A model generated the notes under the pieces. That model did not search any database. It saw only the letters and a program-made list of their open reading frames with translations, and was not told the DNA's origin. Shown in pieces: positions 39,736-53,300 of a stretch of 64,000 nt of DNA. The DNA comes from Sitta carolinensis (taxonomy: Eukaryota > Chordata > Aves > Passeriformes > Sittidae). A program made the position numbers and the translations under genes. The DNA is taken from assembly GCA_032173965.1 (NCBI GenBank), contig CM063284.1, forward strand, positions 131,555,125-131,619,124, given 5' to 3'. Numbering within the stretch: position 1 is the stretch's first letter; each line of letters begins with the position of its first letter.

Positions 39736-42700
39736 GAAAAATGGAAGAATCTAAATTTTAGAAAAACACACATTCAGAAAACAGATCCAAGAAAAGATAG
39801 TATGAAGGAGGCAGAATTAAAAACAGAAATACAATGCACTTTCTAAGTACAAACTGTTCATTACTTGGAGATTGCTGCCCAAAACCCCTGAAACTGTTTG
39901 TACCAAAAAGATAGGACATCACATTGCTGGCCTTTCACAACCAATTTTTTCTTCTGCTGAGATGGCTGTACTTAAGTTTCATCCCTGAGACATAGTTATA
40001 AACAAAAAGATTGCCAGTACCTTTGGTTCAAAACCCTAAGTACCAAAATGTTGGCCCATTACAGGTAAGGCAGTCTCCATCCCCTCACATATAAGGCAAT
40101 ACTAAAGATTTTCCAAGCACTTCTTGTGAGTTTTAAAACTATTTATAAATATCTTCCTTATACATGCAATAGAAGACTACCTACACACATAAAACAAACC
40201 AATCCCTCGGAATTCCTTGCTACCAAATGCATATTATGGAAATTGGGTTAACAGGACTGAAATTACTCCAAGGTAAGCAGGGAACATTTATTTTTTACTT
40301 TGAGAATGTCTTTTGTTTGTTTTACTAATAAGAATTTAGAACTCACTTCTGATTTCACTTGAGCATACAGCCAGTTAATCCAATTAAAAGAGAAAGAGCT
40401 GCTTACCTTCACTGCAAATATAAAAACTCACACACAAAACCAGAAATGTGACTGCAAAATGATGGGACCAGAGGTATTTCAACATCTTTTTTTTCTTGTT
40501 TGTTTCTTCCTCCAATTTAAAAAATCACAAAGAACCTTTTTAGAAATTCAATTTTAAGATTTTGTTTTACTTTTATTTTAAAAAATGAAAAAGAGACACT
40601 ATTTCGATCTCTAGGTTCATTTAGTGTTTCACAGGAATAGGTTGACATCCAGCAGTTTAAAGGCCATGTGAAAGCTCCTCCCTCTTCTGTATTTACTTCA
40701 TAAACACACTCAGGATCTTTATGCCAGAGGAAACTGACATAGGTTGTACCTTTTTTACTTTTTTTTTTCCCAAATACGGTCATTTTGGTCGGAAAGTACT
40801 TTTTTTAACTTTCATGGACAACAGAGTAACATTATCTTATCAACAATCTTTCAAGAACCAAGAAAATTAGAAGTATAATACACAAAGATTCCCTTAAGGA
40901 CAATTAATTTACTCGTCTATTCAGTAAGTTACATGTGCTGCAAAAATCTACAGCCCAGTCAGTATCACTCCACAATGGCACTGAAAACCTACTGTCTATT
41001 CTAGAAGATCTGGATTTTTCAGTTCTTCTAATTATCTGCTTTTCAATAAGCAATGATCATGTTTTAAAATGTTTTCCAGTTTCAATATTTAAGAACATCT
41101 GTCTCCTATCACCCCTACAATTTGCCTACTGCAAAAACAGCGGGGGGAAAAAGGTCGTAATAAAACAACAGTCAGAAATTGCTGGCAAGCTGTAAAACAC
41201 AGAGATCACCACTGATGCTGAAAACACATTCTACCTCAGCAATACCCCTGATAGGAACACACACAATAGGGATGTCCCCAAATAGTTATGTAAGCAAGTT
41301 TCTTCCAAAAAGTATGCTGCATAAAGTGAGGCAACAACATAATGCAACATCAACGCTATGACACTGTTTCAAAAACATATCACAAATAAATAATTCTCAA
41401 TACACATTTCAAAATAAGGAGGAATGCACATTCCATTCTAATGCATGTTTTGGTAACATTTGACTGATGTCATCTGCCATGAAAAATTATTTTGCAGTGA
41501 AGAATTTCCAACAGGAAAGTGTAATATTAATATCTAATTTATTTTAAACAAGTTTAAAAGTTCTGCTGTTATTTAACAAGTAAGGTCAGCAAATGAGGGA
41601 GACCAATTCCTACAGAAGGGTGACTCCCACTACAACTTCCTGGGAGGGCATGGGTTCTGGTATGCTGTTTGTTTGGCATTTTGGAGTGGAGGGTTTACAA
41701 TGTCCTGTGGAAAGTCTGTAAGTCTTTCCCTCACTCTCTGCCAGGACACTGGACCTATTCTGCAGCTGCGTATCGACAGAGGAAAGCTGTCTTCCTTTTG
41801 CCAAAAGCCACGGGCTTCCACGGTCTTCCACATTCTGTGCATCTCCATCTACCACTCAGCTGAGGAACATTTTCAGCTGCTTGGTGAAGTTAGGTATGTG
41901 GCTCTCCTGTCTGAAGCGCTTCTGTGAACATCATGTGATACATGTCAGTATCTTTTATTTCCTCAAAATACACTGCTTTGTCACTATTAAGAGTCAGAAG
42001 CTGCAAAGCAATTAGCTTTCAGCGTTGTTTAGACCTGTATATACCTCTGTGCTCTCACCCCTGCTGCAAAGGCCACCGGAGCTTACACATCATACACTAC
42101 TTAGGCTTTGTATTCCATACACTCCTACCACTATTCTCTCCCCTCACAAGGTGCTCTACAACACAGTAATTCTGGGAAATGGGAGACAGAAGCCTAGAAT
42201 TTTGACCTCAGTCTCCAGGCAAGTGCATCCGAGCGAACTACCGCATAAAAAGCCACCACAGCCACCTCCTTCCACCATATTTTAAGTGGGAACAGTGACT
42301 GTATTTTATGAGTGGGAAAGTTCTGCTACTAACACACACCTACTAAGCAACCACCTCAGAGAATAATAGGTCAGGTTACCGGGAACCCCAAGGAAGCAGC
42401 ACTGTAGAAACTGCATCAGTTACTCAGGCCAGAGCCGCTGGAATTCTACCACAGCACAGATCTGAGAAATCTTTGACTATTGAGAGCTGTGTAACAAAGT
42501 GGTCACCGAGTTCACAGTTTTTGTATCACAGTGACTTACACATACAAGCCTTGATTCGGCTTCAGGCTTCATTCGGTCTTTTGTTTGTTGTATGACACAC
42601 CTAGTTACCACAAATAATTGCAACTGGAATTTAAATGGAAAAATCCACCTAATTTTCAACTAGTTGAAACTTTTTGAAGGACTATGAACCCAAGTTACAA

Positions 42701-42845
42701 TTTTTAATGGGGAGAAGTTTCCAGCACAAAACATTCCTTTGCTTCTTGAGAATAAGATTTGTAAAACTGGTTTAATAATTTTGGGGGTTTTCTTCCCCAC
42801 TCCCTGGAAAAAAAGAAAAAAGTATTCAATGATACTACTATTATA

Positions 42846-42966
42846 ATCATGGAATATGCCAAGTTAGAAAGGATTCATCAGGATCATCAAGTCCAACTCC
42901 TGGCCCTGCATAGGACACCCCAGGAATCACACCATGTGCCTAGGAGCATTGTTCAAGCACTTCCCA
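42846..42966 (-). mobile_element. CR1 LINE 3' fragment
   Basis: ATCATGGAATATGCCAAGTT, then CATCAAGTCCAACTCCTGGC and CACACCATGTGCCTAGGAGC, is the reverse complement of a CR1 3' region of the kind common in songbirds. Only about 120 bp remains. Confidence 0.85.
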
Positions 42967-43681
42967 TTAGTCTATTCCAGCCAAATTACACTTTATTTCT
43001 CTTTTTATCAAAACAAAGAAAATCACATTAAACTAGAATTCTGCAATAGCTCTCAAAAGCAGAATTACCAACAACATTAGTAAAAAAAAAAAATTCCCCA
43101 TTTTAAAATATACTACTACTAGTGACATAAATGAACAACTTTTTTACCAGTCAGAAAATGGCTTGAGAACCAACACAGACCTGTGAACATCTAACATCTC
43201 TTTATCTATACATACACAGGAGTAAAGCACTAGAACACCTATGGATGGCACCAAGCAAACCATCTTACTGGGGGCACAGCAATCAAGCTTGACCTAAACT
43301 ACATTCCTGAAGTACCAATACCCAGGCTACAGCGCCGCTGAAACCAGCCCATAATTAAGTTTCCTTATGAAATTCCTACCAGAATTAGGACAAAAGTTGT
43401 TATAAAACATGTGTCACCAGCTTTTGCTTGTCAGCTGAAACACCAGCTGTAGGATTAAGGCCTTTCTAAAAGTTCTGAAGCACCACTCCAGAGCTATCCA
43501 AGCAAATCCAATCCAAGCTATCATACCACAGAGGAGACTGACTTACAGTATCAAACAACCTCCTACCCTGGATGCTGAAATCACTAAAAAATAATGAATA
43601 AATCAATTAATGAATTCTTCTATCAACATGTAGGTTCTACAGCATGGTACACATCCCACTGTAATCAAAAATACCATTATG

Positions 43682-43965
43682 TATAATAAGACAAGAAAGT
43701 TGAGCAAGTAAGTGTTGGAACCAAACCTGTTGCCTGACAGCTGAATGATTAAACCATCACTTGCCTCAGGCTACCTCCAGTTTGCCAACTTTGCTGGAGT
43801 TATGCTGCTCAAAATGATCATCTGGCAAGGGGGGAGGGGGAGAGGGAGAGAGAGAACAGGGAAGGAGACCTGCCGTCCCAAAGATTATATTCTTATATTC
43901 TTATGTTTGCTTAGAAGGAAGAATGTGTTTAAGAATTATACTGACTAAACCTAAAATGTTCATGC
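43682..43965. repeat. Direct duplicate unit, copy 1
   Basis: This copy shares ordered blocks with 45311-45572: GCAAGTAAGTG, ACCAAACCTGT, GCCTGACAGCTGAATGATTA, AAACCATCA, GAAGGA-ACCTG and AAGATTAT. By eye about three quarters of positions agree, with several indels. The family is unrecognised. The 60-70-codon frames starting MIKPS in both copies reflect the shared DNA and are not evidence of coding. Confidence 0.75.
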
Positions 43966-45310
43966 CTTACGGGGCAAAGAGTAATGAAACAAAACCTGGT
44001 TATTCTTCTACATTCTAGCTGTCAAATGCCACCTCGTTAGTCCTCTGTCCTCCTCTTTTAATACATTCATTACCAACAACAAACTATCTAGAAGCTTCAC
44101 CAAAGACTAAAGCAACACTTAGAAACCCAGAATAAATCCAAACTGCACTAAGAGACACTTCTTTTCCAGCCCAAAGCAGATGGCAAATATGAATTTAATA
44201 GGGCAAAGAAGAGAAGCAGGGGGAATGTTACAGAAGAGGAGAAAAGAGAACAACCACAAGCACTCTTGGTGCACCAGAAAGTCCTAACACTAAGCCTTGC
44301 TGAGAAACCACAAGGGGAATGTGAGGAAGCTGGGCTGAACACTAGTCTCTCCACTGGCATATGAAAAGGCTTCTACACAAAAATAAGTAAAACCCAGGCA
44401 ACAGAACAAAAGTAGTATTTCCATCATTCTCACTCTTTCCTCTACTCCACATTAAACCTCCTAAAGTTCCTCCCAACTCTCCCATGTTTTTCATTTTCTT
44501 TCCTCCTTCCAGGTACATACTACAGAGTCTCTCTGTTCCGAGCATGCATAGGCATACCAAGCAAGACAGGAAAAATGTTGTTTATTACTAGACTGTATAA
44601 TGTATGTTGGGGCAGGAGTACAGGCCTCTTTTTGTTCCAAATCCCAATTTTATCCGGGCACAATTCCCTATTTGTGAAAAAAATATGGTTTTGGTTATTT
44701 TCTGTCACGGCTCCCAGAAGTCTCTAAGCATGGGTACTTATAAATAAAAACATATTATTGTTTCTTATTTTGTCCTTGAGCAGGGAAACAAAAGGGAGAA
44801 GGAAACAAAACTTGAAACACAACACAACAGCAATTAAATAAGAAGTTTGTCATACATATTTTGTGTCTCTAGGAAGGAAATTAAATCTCTCTTCTCTAGT
44901 TTACGAAGTTTATTTCTCTAAGCTTCTTGCTTGCAATGTTCTATTATTCAGCAGTATCAAAGAGCACTTTTAAGATACTCATTCTGATTTATTATAATCA
45001 GAAAGTGACTACTTTGCCTATAAAGGTAGCTTTGGAAAAAGCAACCAATCTCCAAAATCTCATGTCTTTGCTGAGTACAAAGAAGCACAAAATCTGTGGC
45101 TGCCTTTCAGAGACAGCAAGGACTTTTATATCCCTTCCTGGTGATATTTATTTAGAAAACTTTCTATTGGCTCCTATTTCAGCCAATAGCACAACAATCA
45201 CAGAGCCAAAGGAGCAGCTACAGTGGACATGACTTATTTTTAGCTGAGAGATGCAGAGGACCCATTCTTGAATTATTTCTAGTTTTTAATGTAAAAAATG
45301 CAAATAATGG

Positions 45311-45572
45311 GTGCCTAATACAAGAACTTTCAGCAAGTAAGTGCTGAAACCAAACCTGTGGCCTGACAGCTGAATGATTAAACCATCATTTGTCACGAGG
45401 CAAACTACCTTCAGTTTGCTGGCTTTGCTTTGCTGCAGTTACTGGGCTCAAGACAGTCATCTACAGGAGAGGAGGGAAGGGAAGGAAACCTGTCATCTTT
45501 CCCAAGATTATTCTTGTTTGAGAAGAAAGAAGAAAGGGATTAAGACATATATCGACCAAATGTTAAGGTATA
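45311..45572. repeat. Direct duplicate unit, copy 2
   Basis: This is the second copy of the unit at 43682-43965, same orientation, offset about 1629 bp at the left end and about 1620 bp at the right. The intervening 1.35 kb shows no obvious similarity. It is either an old local duplication or two insertions of an uncharacterised interspersed repeat. Confidence 0.75.
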
Positions 45573-47125
45573 GAAAGGCAATTCACTAAGTACAGATTGT
45601 TACTAGAATCAATTAAAAATTGAAAATAAAAACGCAATATTATTAAGCAATGTCTCTAGCAGACAAAACACAGATTAAGAGATTGCAGCGCAAACCAAAT
45701 GCCACTCTTCTCATCTGTTTGGCATAGTAACAGGTATTACTCTCTCAGCACATATAACAACTACATGGATAGTGTGGTGCAATTTGGTAAACTACTTGTA
45801 CAGAACTTACTTAGGAAGACTGATTCTTCAAGCTGCATAGAAATGGCAATAAACCCTAATTCATAATACTTCCAGCCTAAACATTTATTCCAATATTTTT
45901 CATACTATCTTTCCCCTTTTTTTTAATAACACAGCTGAGAACTCTGAAGGAAAAACAAAATAAAACCCAAAACAAACCACAAAAATGCCAAACAAGTGAA
46001 ATCTACAAAACCCCTTTTACCTTCCAACTTCGTGTACACACAAAAAAAGTTTCTGCCCTGCACTTCCAACCAACCTTGAGCAAATTACACCAGGTATCTA
46101 TATGCAAACAAAAATGCAGCTTTGTATTTGCTATGAAACACTACAAAGTCATTTATTTGGCACTCATTTCCACTCCTGAGATATTATCTCTCTATATTAC
46201 ACACACACACAAAGAACTCCCCACACACACCCCCTCTCCGCAGCTGCCTGGAGTTAAACATTACATTGTGCCTCATGAAATCAGGCAACTACAGCCTGAG
46301 TTAGAGTCATCTATTGATGCTGCCTATTTGAGCAAATAATCCTATTAAAATTTGTGAACCTCAATCTGCAGTAGTCTTCAACCAAACAATGAGCATATCA
46401 GCAAGTAAGTATTTAAATTAACTATTTTAAAAATGTTATTTATGGATATTTCAGTATACGTTATATTTTTATACATAAAAACACGCACATTTTTTTTCGT
46501 CTTTGTTGGTTTTTTCCTCTTGTTTTTCCTCTTTGTACTCCCTCACATGTTGCCAAAAATCAATTAGAACTTTTTAGCTAGCTTTCAACAATCTTCTGAT
46601 CATTGCCTTAAATCAACCATTGTTGAATTACATTCCAAAAAACTTCCAAATAATTATTTGTTTAAAAAATATGGATCTGTTAAGTGATCATGAGTTACAA
46701 AACGATTCCGCAGCAAAATGTTTTACTGATTGCTGACGCTATAGAGGGTCATGATATATTCCCAGGACCACTGACATTGAAACAGCAGCCTCTCACATAA
46801 TCACACCAGTTTAGCTCCAAGGAACTGGTCCAAATGTATGTGGGACAGGAGACAAAGAGACAAGCAGTACAAGGGACAATTCATAGAAGGACAATTTGAG
46901 AGTCCTCTAGAGAAACTTAGCAAAGCACCAACACCAGGCTTCTGCTTTGAATCTCCCACTACAGTCAAACTTCTTCTCCACAAATTATAGAGTGCTTAGA
47001 GACACAAATACCCCTCTCTCCCTGTTTTAACCACAGAACTTGACACTTAAAAGCCTTTCATGATACAACATTGTCATGCTGCACAAGAAAACACATTATT
47101 AGAAGAAAGCAAATGAACAACATAC

Positions 47126-47318
47126 GTTTCATGGTCCCATCTTCCTCCTCATCATCATCACTGTTGATTACCATGGTCCCCAAGTCTGATTCTAACATGG
47201 TGCTGTTGTGTTCAATCATTGTCTGAGCACCTTCACTCATCGTACTGGTGGCTCTCATGGTACCAGCGCTCTCTGAGTTGGTCTTCACCATGGTGTGAGA
47301 GTCCAACTCATCTTCATC
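47126..47318 (-). CDS. STK3: STK3 internal exon: caspase site and TM-motif linker
   Basis: This 193-nt exon encodes 64 full residues (about MST2 317-380) plus the first base of the next codon. It enters in phase 0 (acceptor CCCATAG) and leaves in phase 1 (donor AAAC|GTATGTT). It opens with DEDELDS. Asp322 of DELD is the caspase-3 cleavage site in mammalian MST2, and cleavage frees the kinase from the SARAH domain. Seven T-M motifs follow (HTM, GTM, STM, QTM, STM, GTM, GTM). In the family these are autophosphorylated and then bind MOB1 and the SLMAP FHA domain of STRIPAK. An acidic run, NSDDDEEEDG, sits near the end. All seven TM sites and the caspase motif are intact. The segment NSESA between the first two motifs is the most variable part. 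Confidence 0.98.
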
Positions 47319-48489
47319 CTATGGGAAATGTTTGCCAGAACACAGCAGTTCATTAAAACAAAACAAAGCTAAGATGCAATCATACATTGATTAGTTTTTT
47401 ACCTTTATGTGACCTAGTTGTACTGCTGGACTCACAGGTTTAAAACTTTTAAAAAACCCACAAAATAAAAAATCTTCCACTGAAAGAAAAATAAAAACTC
47501 TTCTTTCACAGTTGTGTAGCAAGGTAAGTATAATATGACCCACACACTCACTTTGCATTAGCACTCAGTTTTGAGTTATCTCTGTGATTTTCATGACCCA
47601 CTTTATCTCTCTGGGTTCCAAAAATCACTAACACAATTTACAGAAAGAGATTTTGCCATTTTGCAAGGGACTGTCACCACGGGTGCTGACAGCCCTTAAT
47701 TTAGGATCATGCCCAGCATCTGACATTACATACAGAACCCAGATGACAGGCTCATGTTCAATTTAGCTATTAAACAGGCTTCAACAGAATTTTTTAAGTC
47801 CCCTCAGAAACAAAAAATCAACTTGCCTTACTTCAACTGTTTACTTCCATTTTAAAACCTTTGTTACAAACCTGAGTAAATAACTTGTTAATACTACACA
47901 TAAAAATTAGCCCTTGAGCACCTACTTACCCACTAAGTGTGTGGAAGATAATATGAAGGAGATAGTAGCATTTTGAATTGGTAACAGTAATGGGCCAGGA
48001 ATTTCAAACAGAGCACTAATGACAATCCAGTTAATGAAACGTGAAATTCATGTGAAATACCGATATTTGAAAACACTAATGGGAAATCGCACTGATTTCC
48101 AAAATCTGGTTTAGATTATACAGACAACATCACAGCATTTTAGGAGTAATGTGATGGACTGTGACTATACACATTTTCTATATGAAATTATTACTCAAGG
48201 AAAAAAAACTTATTCTCATTTGTTGATTAAATGTAAGCAATAATATCCATCACTGTGAAGTCACTCTATGTCACATTTTTATATTCGAAATACAAATGCT
48301 ACCTTCACTGGTTTTATAACCATATATATACATCCATTTCCTCTGTTTGTGTCAAAACTTCATTAAAGTTTCTTGATAAATTAATTTTATCCCTGATTAG
48401 TAAAATATTTTAGCTACATTGTTTGGAAGACTATTAGATAACCCTTGATTTTTTTTAATTTGCCCCTTACAAATAGCACGTTGTTGCTA

Positions 48490-48630
48490 CATAGAATCAT
48501 AATTCTTTAGGTTGGAGAAGACCCCTAAAATCATCAATCCAACTGTTAATCTGGCATTGTCAAGTCCATCTCTAAATCATGTCCCTAAATGCCACATCTA
48601 CAAGACTTTTAAATACATTCGGGGTAATAC
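48490..48630 (-). mobile_element. CR1 LINE 3' fragment
   Basis: CATAGAATCATAATTCTTTA, GGTTGGAGAAGACCCCTAA and ATGTCCCTAAATGCCACATC follow the reverse complement of a CR1 3' end. Similarity fades after about 48630. Confidence 0.85.
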
Positions 48631-50064
48631 GTAACATTTAAATAAATCTTCACCCACTAACAAATGTTCCCTTTTTCCTAAATCTTTGCATTGCTTTATA
48701 GATTTTAAATGCTAAACTATGAAGAGACTTGTAAGTGCAGGGGTTGGGGGGACAGGCACAGAATGGGACCAGAAAAAGTAAAGCCCAGACTCAATCCCTG
48801 AAAGGTCTGGCACTTTGTGTTTCTCACTGAACTCACTCCCTGGCATTGCAGACAATTTGCCTCTTGCACAGACACACGTGCATGAGCTACACGGCCTGAG
48901 CGCCTGCTTCACTAAGGGCTGGTCTAGGTACATACAGAAAACTGGGTGCAGTAATACCAGCTCCTGAAAATTATTCTATTAAATCTCAACTAAGAGATGC
49001 AAAACCAGATTTAATTTTGATATAGAAAGTCTGGCTAACAGCATACCTTAATGAAGCCAGGATACAGATACCTAAACAGATTTAAATTAAAATTCCAAAT
49101 GTCAAAAGAATAATTATTTTCCAGATTATAATTTGCAAAAATACTTGAGTACTTAATTTGCATTACTTCAGGGCTTTTTTTTTTTAAATTTGCATTCTAT
49201 TTAGTACCCTACCCTTAAAAAAACTGTGATATTCTCAAAGATACAGACAGCTTCCAGCTTTAGCACTAGGCAACTGTGCCAGTAAAAGAAAGAGAATATT
49301 TTGGTGCTGCTCCTCCTGGTGGCAACTTAAATTTTCTTTACTTTCTACCATCAAATGTTACTGTTAACCCCAGTGTTTTCTATGAATTGCATTTTTCCCC
49401 TTCTAAAAAGGGTACTCAGAAAAAAAAGTAGCTTTTCATCGCATTTTAAAAGTGACAGAATAGTTAAACAACAAGTGTTTCTTACAGTACTGCAACACAA
49501 CATAGAACTGACCTGAAACATACTGATGTTTTGCCTATTAATCACTACAAATTTGGCCTCTCTAGCATGCATGCAGGCAAATCTCTGAGTTTATGGCATA
49601 GTTACATTTGATTTACAGACTAGGTTGACAAATATTAATATCCACTTGCAGTGCATAAGGCCCTAAACTTACCTAAACTGAAATAAAAATTTAAACACTT
49701 TCCTGGAGGTCAAAACTTTTATTGTAGAAGTGGAAAAAAGTGATGTCTAACAATATGAACAAGTATGAAATGGATTCTTAAATTACCATTTTCATAACTT
49801 CTGCTTCACTGAAAAAATTATCTTTTATTTCTTCAGTCAAATCAACTATCTGGACTTTGTCCAAAGTTTTCATTTGGCCTTTCATTCTCCAGTCTAAGTG
49901 CCAGAAGCCTATATCTTAGTATTGCTTCTCAGCAAAGAGAATGGTTATCTTTTAGCACCTAGAAGACTAAGGATGACAAAAGCCCACCTTAGTACTAGAA
50001 GAACAGCTGTCCCAAAAAGGGAAGTACAAAACGATTTTGATGATTGGTGTTTTCCTTATATCAG

Positions 50065-50248
50065 GAATGATGTACTGAGACAGAACGAGAATGTTCTGCC
50101 CGGGGAGGTGGTGGAGTCACCGTCCCTGGATGTGTTTAAACAAAGACTGCATGTGGCACTCAGTGCCATGGTCCACTGGAGGTGTTAGGGAATGGGTTGG
50201 ACTCAGTGACCCTGAAGGTCTCTTCTAACCTAATGATTCGGTGTGACA
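50065..50248 (+). mobile_element. CR1-type LINE 3' fragment
   Basis: The plus-strand peptide contains LPGEVVESPSLDVFKQRLHV, the conserved end of avian CR1 ORF2. It is followed by GGGTTGGACTCAGTGACCCT and a terminal TCTTCTAACCTAATGATTCG. A frame from 49898 runs through it, but the part before about 50065 is not recognisably CR1. Confidence 0.8.
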
Positions 50249-50308
50249 GAACAATATAAAACTTCTTTGTGGCTTGTGCATGCCCACAAGAATTATTAAT
50301 GAATAATG

Positions 50309-50347
50309 AATTATTCTTAATGAATTAATTATTCATTAAGAATAATT
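50309..50347. repeat. Perfect inverted repeat, 17-bp arms
   Basis: The arm AATTATTCTTAATGAAT at 50309-50325 and its exact reverse complement at 50331-50347 are separated by TAATT. It lies about 60 bp after the 3' end of the CR1 copy at 50065-50248. The whole dyad is A/T except for one G:C pair per arm and the C pairing in it. No terminator or RNA function is implied. Confidence 0.9.
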
Positions 50348-53300
50348 AATTTTGTAGCTAACACAGATTGCTTCCAGAATTGTCATTCCAATATTTCTCA
50401 CAAATATGAGATTTAGCTAATGTGGCAGTAGACTACACTTGTTCTGAAAAGGTAACTTTTTAAAAAATTTTAAAATTTAAATTTTTTTAAAAAAATATGC
50501 AGTGGATCCAAGGTATGAAAGTGCACATTTACATGAGAGAGAGAAGTGATTTCTTCACACAAATTCTGATACATGCTTTACAGTACATAAATATTGTGTA
50601 GAACTTGTGATCTGTTGTTAAAAAAGGTAAACATACTGATTAAATAAGAACAAGCACAATCTCAATTTTAACCAGGAAAAAAAAAAGAAGTATTAAAGCT
50701 GAAGTGTCATGTTCTCATACTATTTATGAAAATAGATCCAAGAATCAAACCATAAAACCAACTAAATCTGGAGTTAAACTGTCTGCTGCTCTCCTACGTA
50801 CAAATAATAAGCAACCAAACTTGTATTTGGAAGGAGATTCAGTTACATCACTATACAGCAACAGAAGGTGCACACAAGATAGAATTCTAAAATCACTTGA
50901 AATGCTACAGAAATGACAACAGACTACAGAAACTCTGAATAACATCACTATATAAAGTATAAGTAAAGTACCAACAATAACCTGCGATTCCTATAAGACT
51001 AAGTCTCTGGATCTTCTTATTTATCAAAATACTATTATTAACAAAATCAACCCTTAAAGCACAAAAATGCATTCATAGACATTTGATTATCAGGATAGAA
51101 AATTCAAAAATACTTCAGCAGAAACCACACACAAGACTTCCAGGATATACTTGTAAAATAAAAGATCTCATCACACAGACTTTTTCTCAGAGAAGCTGGT
51201 CTTGCAGACTATACCTGAGTCTACATCATTACAGAAGGGAATGAGCCGAGGTGATAAAGATTAATGGATTTTTCTATTTCCTTTTAAGGATCAGTAGGGA
51301 TGAAGACTGATAAAAAACTAAACAAGAGAAGCAAATACGGCAGCAGTCACCTTTCAAATCTCTCTGCCTGTAGTTTGGCATGTAAAAAGAACACGAGAGG
51401 GCAGCAAAGACAGCCAACTCGGCTGCAAGGTGTTAAAGGAAGATTTATTTACACGCTGGCAAAATTTAGTATCCTGTAAAATAATTTCACTTACTATTAA
51501 CACCTCATCATCACCTTTGAAAAATGTAGCTGTAGTCACAGCTATCTTTTTTTAAAGCACTGTAGCAGCAACATAAACATATAATACAGTTTTGGTGAAG
51601 CACAAGGATTTTGTAAAAGCTCCTAACATACCAAGCCAAATTTCAACCTGAGTATATGATTAATACTTGAGCACAAAAAGCTTAGACCCATCATTAACAC
51701 AGGTGAAAACTTAACTTCAGCACACATTCAAATCCAATAGCATTCAACAGCCATCTGTCACAAAACAGCACTTAAGCTTGTTTTCTACCTCCAGGTAATG
51801 ATGCCTTGCTGCATGCTTGTACTTCCCCATTTTTATTCTTCCTATAACCATTCTCTGGTTCCACACTGCTGTGGATTTTAACAGTATGCTATATTTCTAA
51901 CTTCAGGACGCTTAAAGGACTTCAATTGAATTTCATTAACACATATGTTGTTGTCTCTGAAAATAAGCCTTCTGATTTGTTTTAGTATAGTGGAGTCAGT
52001 TCTCATGAATTGTAAGATAAACAAGAATCATGTTTGCATTCCTTTGTAAAAGATATCACCTGATGGACTTCCCAAGTGACCAGTGAAGATGGAGAGGTGG
52101 TAACTTCTCTGTCCAATCTCTGATCACTGTCCAGAAACTTATATATACGAGGTCAACAATAAACTAGAATCTTCTTCCTTTCTTCTTCTCTGCCTGAACA
52201 CCTGCTGTGTGTGTTACTGTGTGTTTCTATCTACATCACAGTAACAATATGTCAAGTGTTCTTTGGCATGAAGAAAAAATGGCAGGGAAAGAGGAAGTTT
52301 TAACACTTTCATGCAAAATTACATGTGTACATATAGACAGATATAGCTATAATATATACATGCAAACACAGGAAAGCAAATATAAAATCCTTCAGAAAAT
52401 ACAGCACAGTAATTCAGATTTAAAATACAGAATAACTCATCTGATTCACTAGTTCCTTTACAACAACACTATAAATATTGTAAAAATATAAAGGAATAAC
52501 TACAGCAATTATTTCTTAGAGTCTCAAAATACAGACACCAACTTTTCATAATTAATATAGCATTAACCAAATAACCTTTTGCATGGATGAATAATCATAC
52601 ATATAGGAATAACTGATTATCGACAATCGGCTTTGGTGTTGATGTCAACCACTAAGTGCCCAAAAAAAATAAGGGGAACACTGAAGTAGTAGTTTCTTGA
52701 GTTAATACTCTAAAAGACTTAAAGATTTCTCACTTAAAGACTAAAAGATTTAAAGATGTCTCATAGCGACATTAAAATGTAAAAGAAAACATACAGAGAG
52801 CTGCTTGTTAGCTCATTCCTTTAAAGGTCCACAGAAACAAATATTTAGGTATGTTTTCTGTAAGCTGCCAGGCAACAAGTTACTTTACATTCCCTTAATA
52901 CAGCTGCCCAGCCTCAGCATCCACTCCACATCACACTTCCAAAAATGCACAAGAAGAGATTGGCCATGTCTCACAATGCTTAAACTAACATTTAAACTTT
53001 GATATTGGGATTAACCTTCTGTAGAACACAACACTTGTGATTTTTGCTTAATTAAAAAAAACATGTACAACTACCTCAGCACCTATCAAAACATGTCAGT
53101 TTATCATAAGGCATTCTCATCAAATGAACAGCTCTCTTAACAGGCATAACATCAATTCTATTGAAAAGCACACTATTTATAATGATATTTTATCTCTCAG
53201 GAAGGATACAGACATGAAGACTGTATTCAACCTGGGCATTTATTTACACCTCTATAATACAAAGTTTTAAACAGCAAAAAATATTTGCATTACAACTGAC

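Larger units (their letters stand above)
38843..47125 (-). other. STK3: STK3 intron (phase 1)
   Basis: This 8.3-kb intron lies between the TM-linker exon and the pre-SARAH exon, with a GTATGT donor and a CTAAG acceptor. It holds CR1 copies at 39.22-39.74 and 42.85-42.97 kb and a direct duplication at about 43.68 and 45.31 kb. A GC-richer patch of unknown origin lies at 41.6-41.93 kb, a purine-rich run at 43.82-43.87 kb and a short CA-rich run near 46.20 kb. I recognise nothing in 39.75-41.58 kb, 41.95-42.84 kb, 42.98-43.67 kb, 43.97-45.30 kb or 45.6-47.1 kb. Confidence 0.9.
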
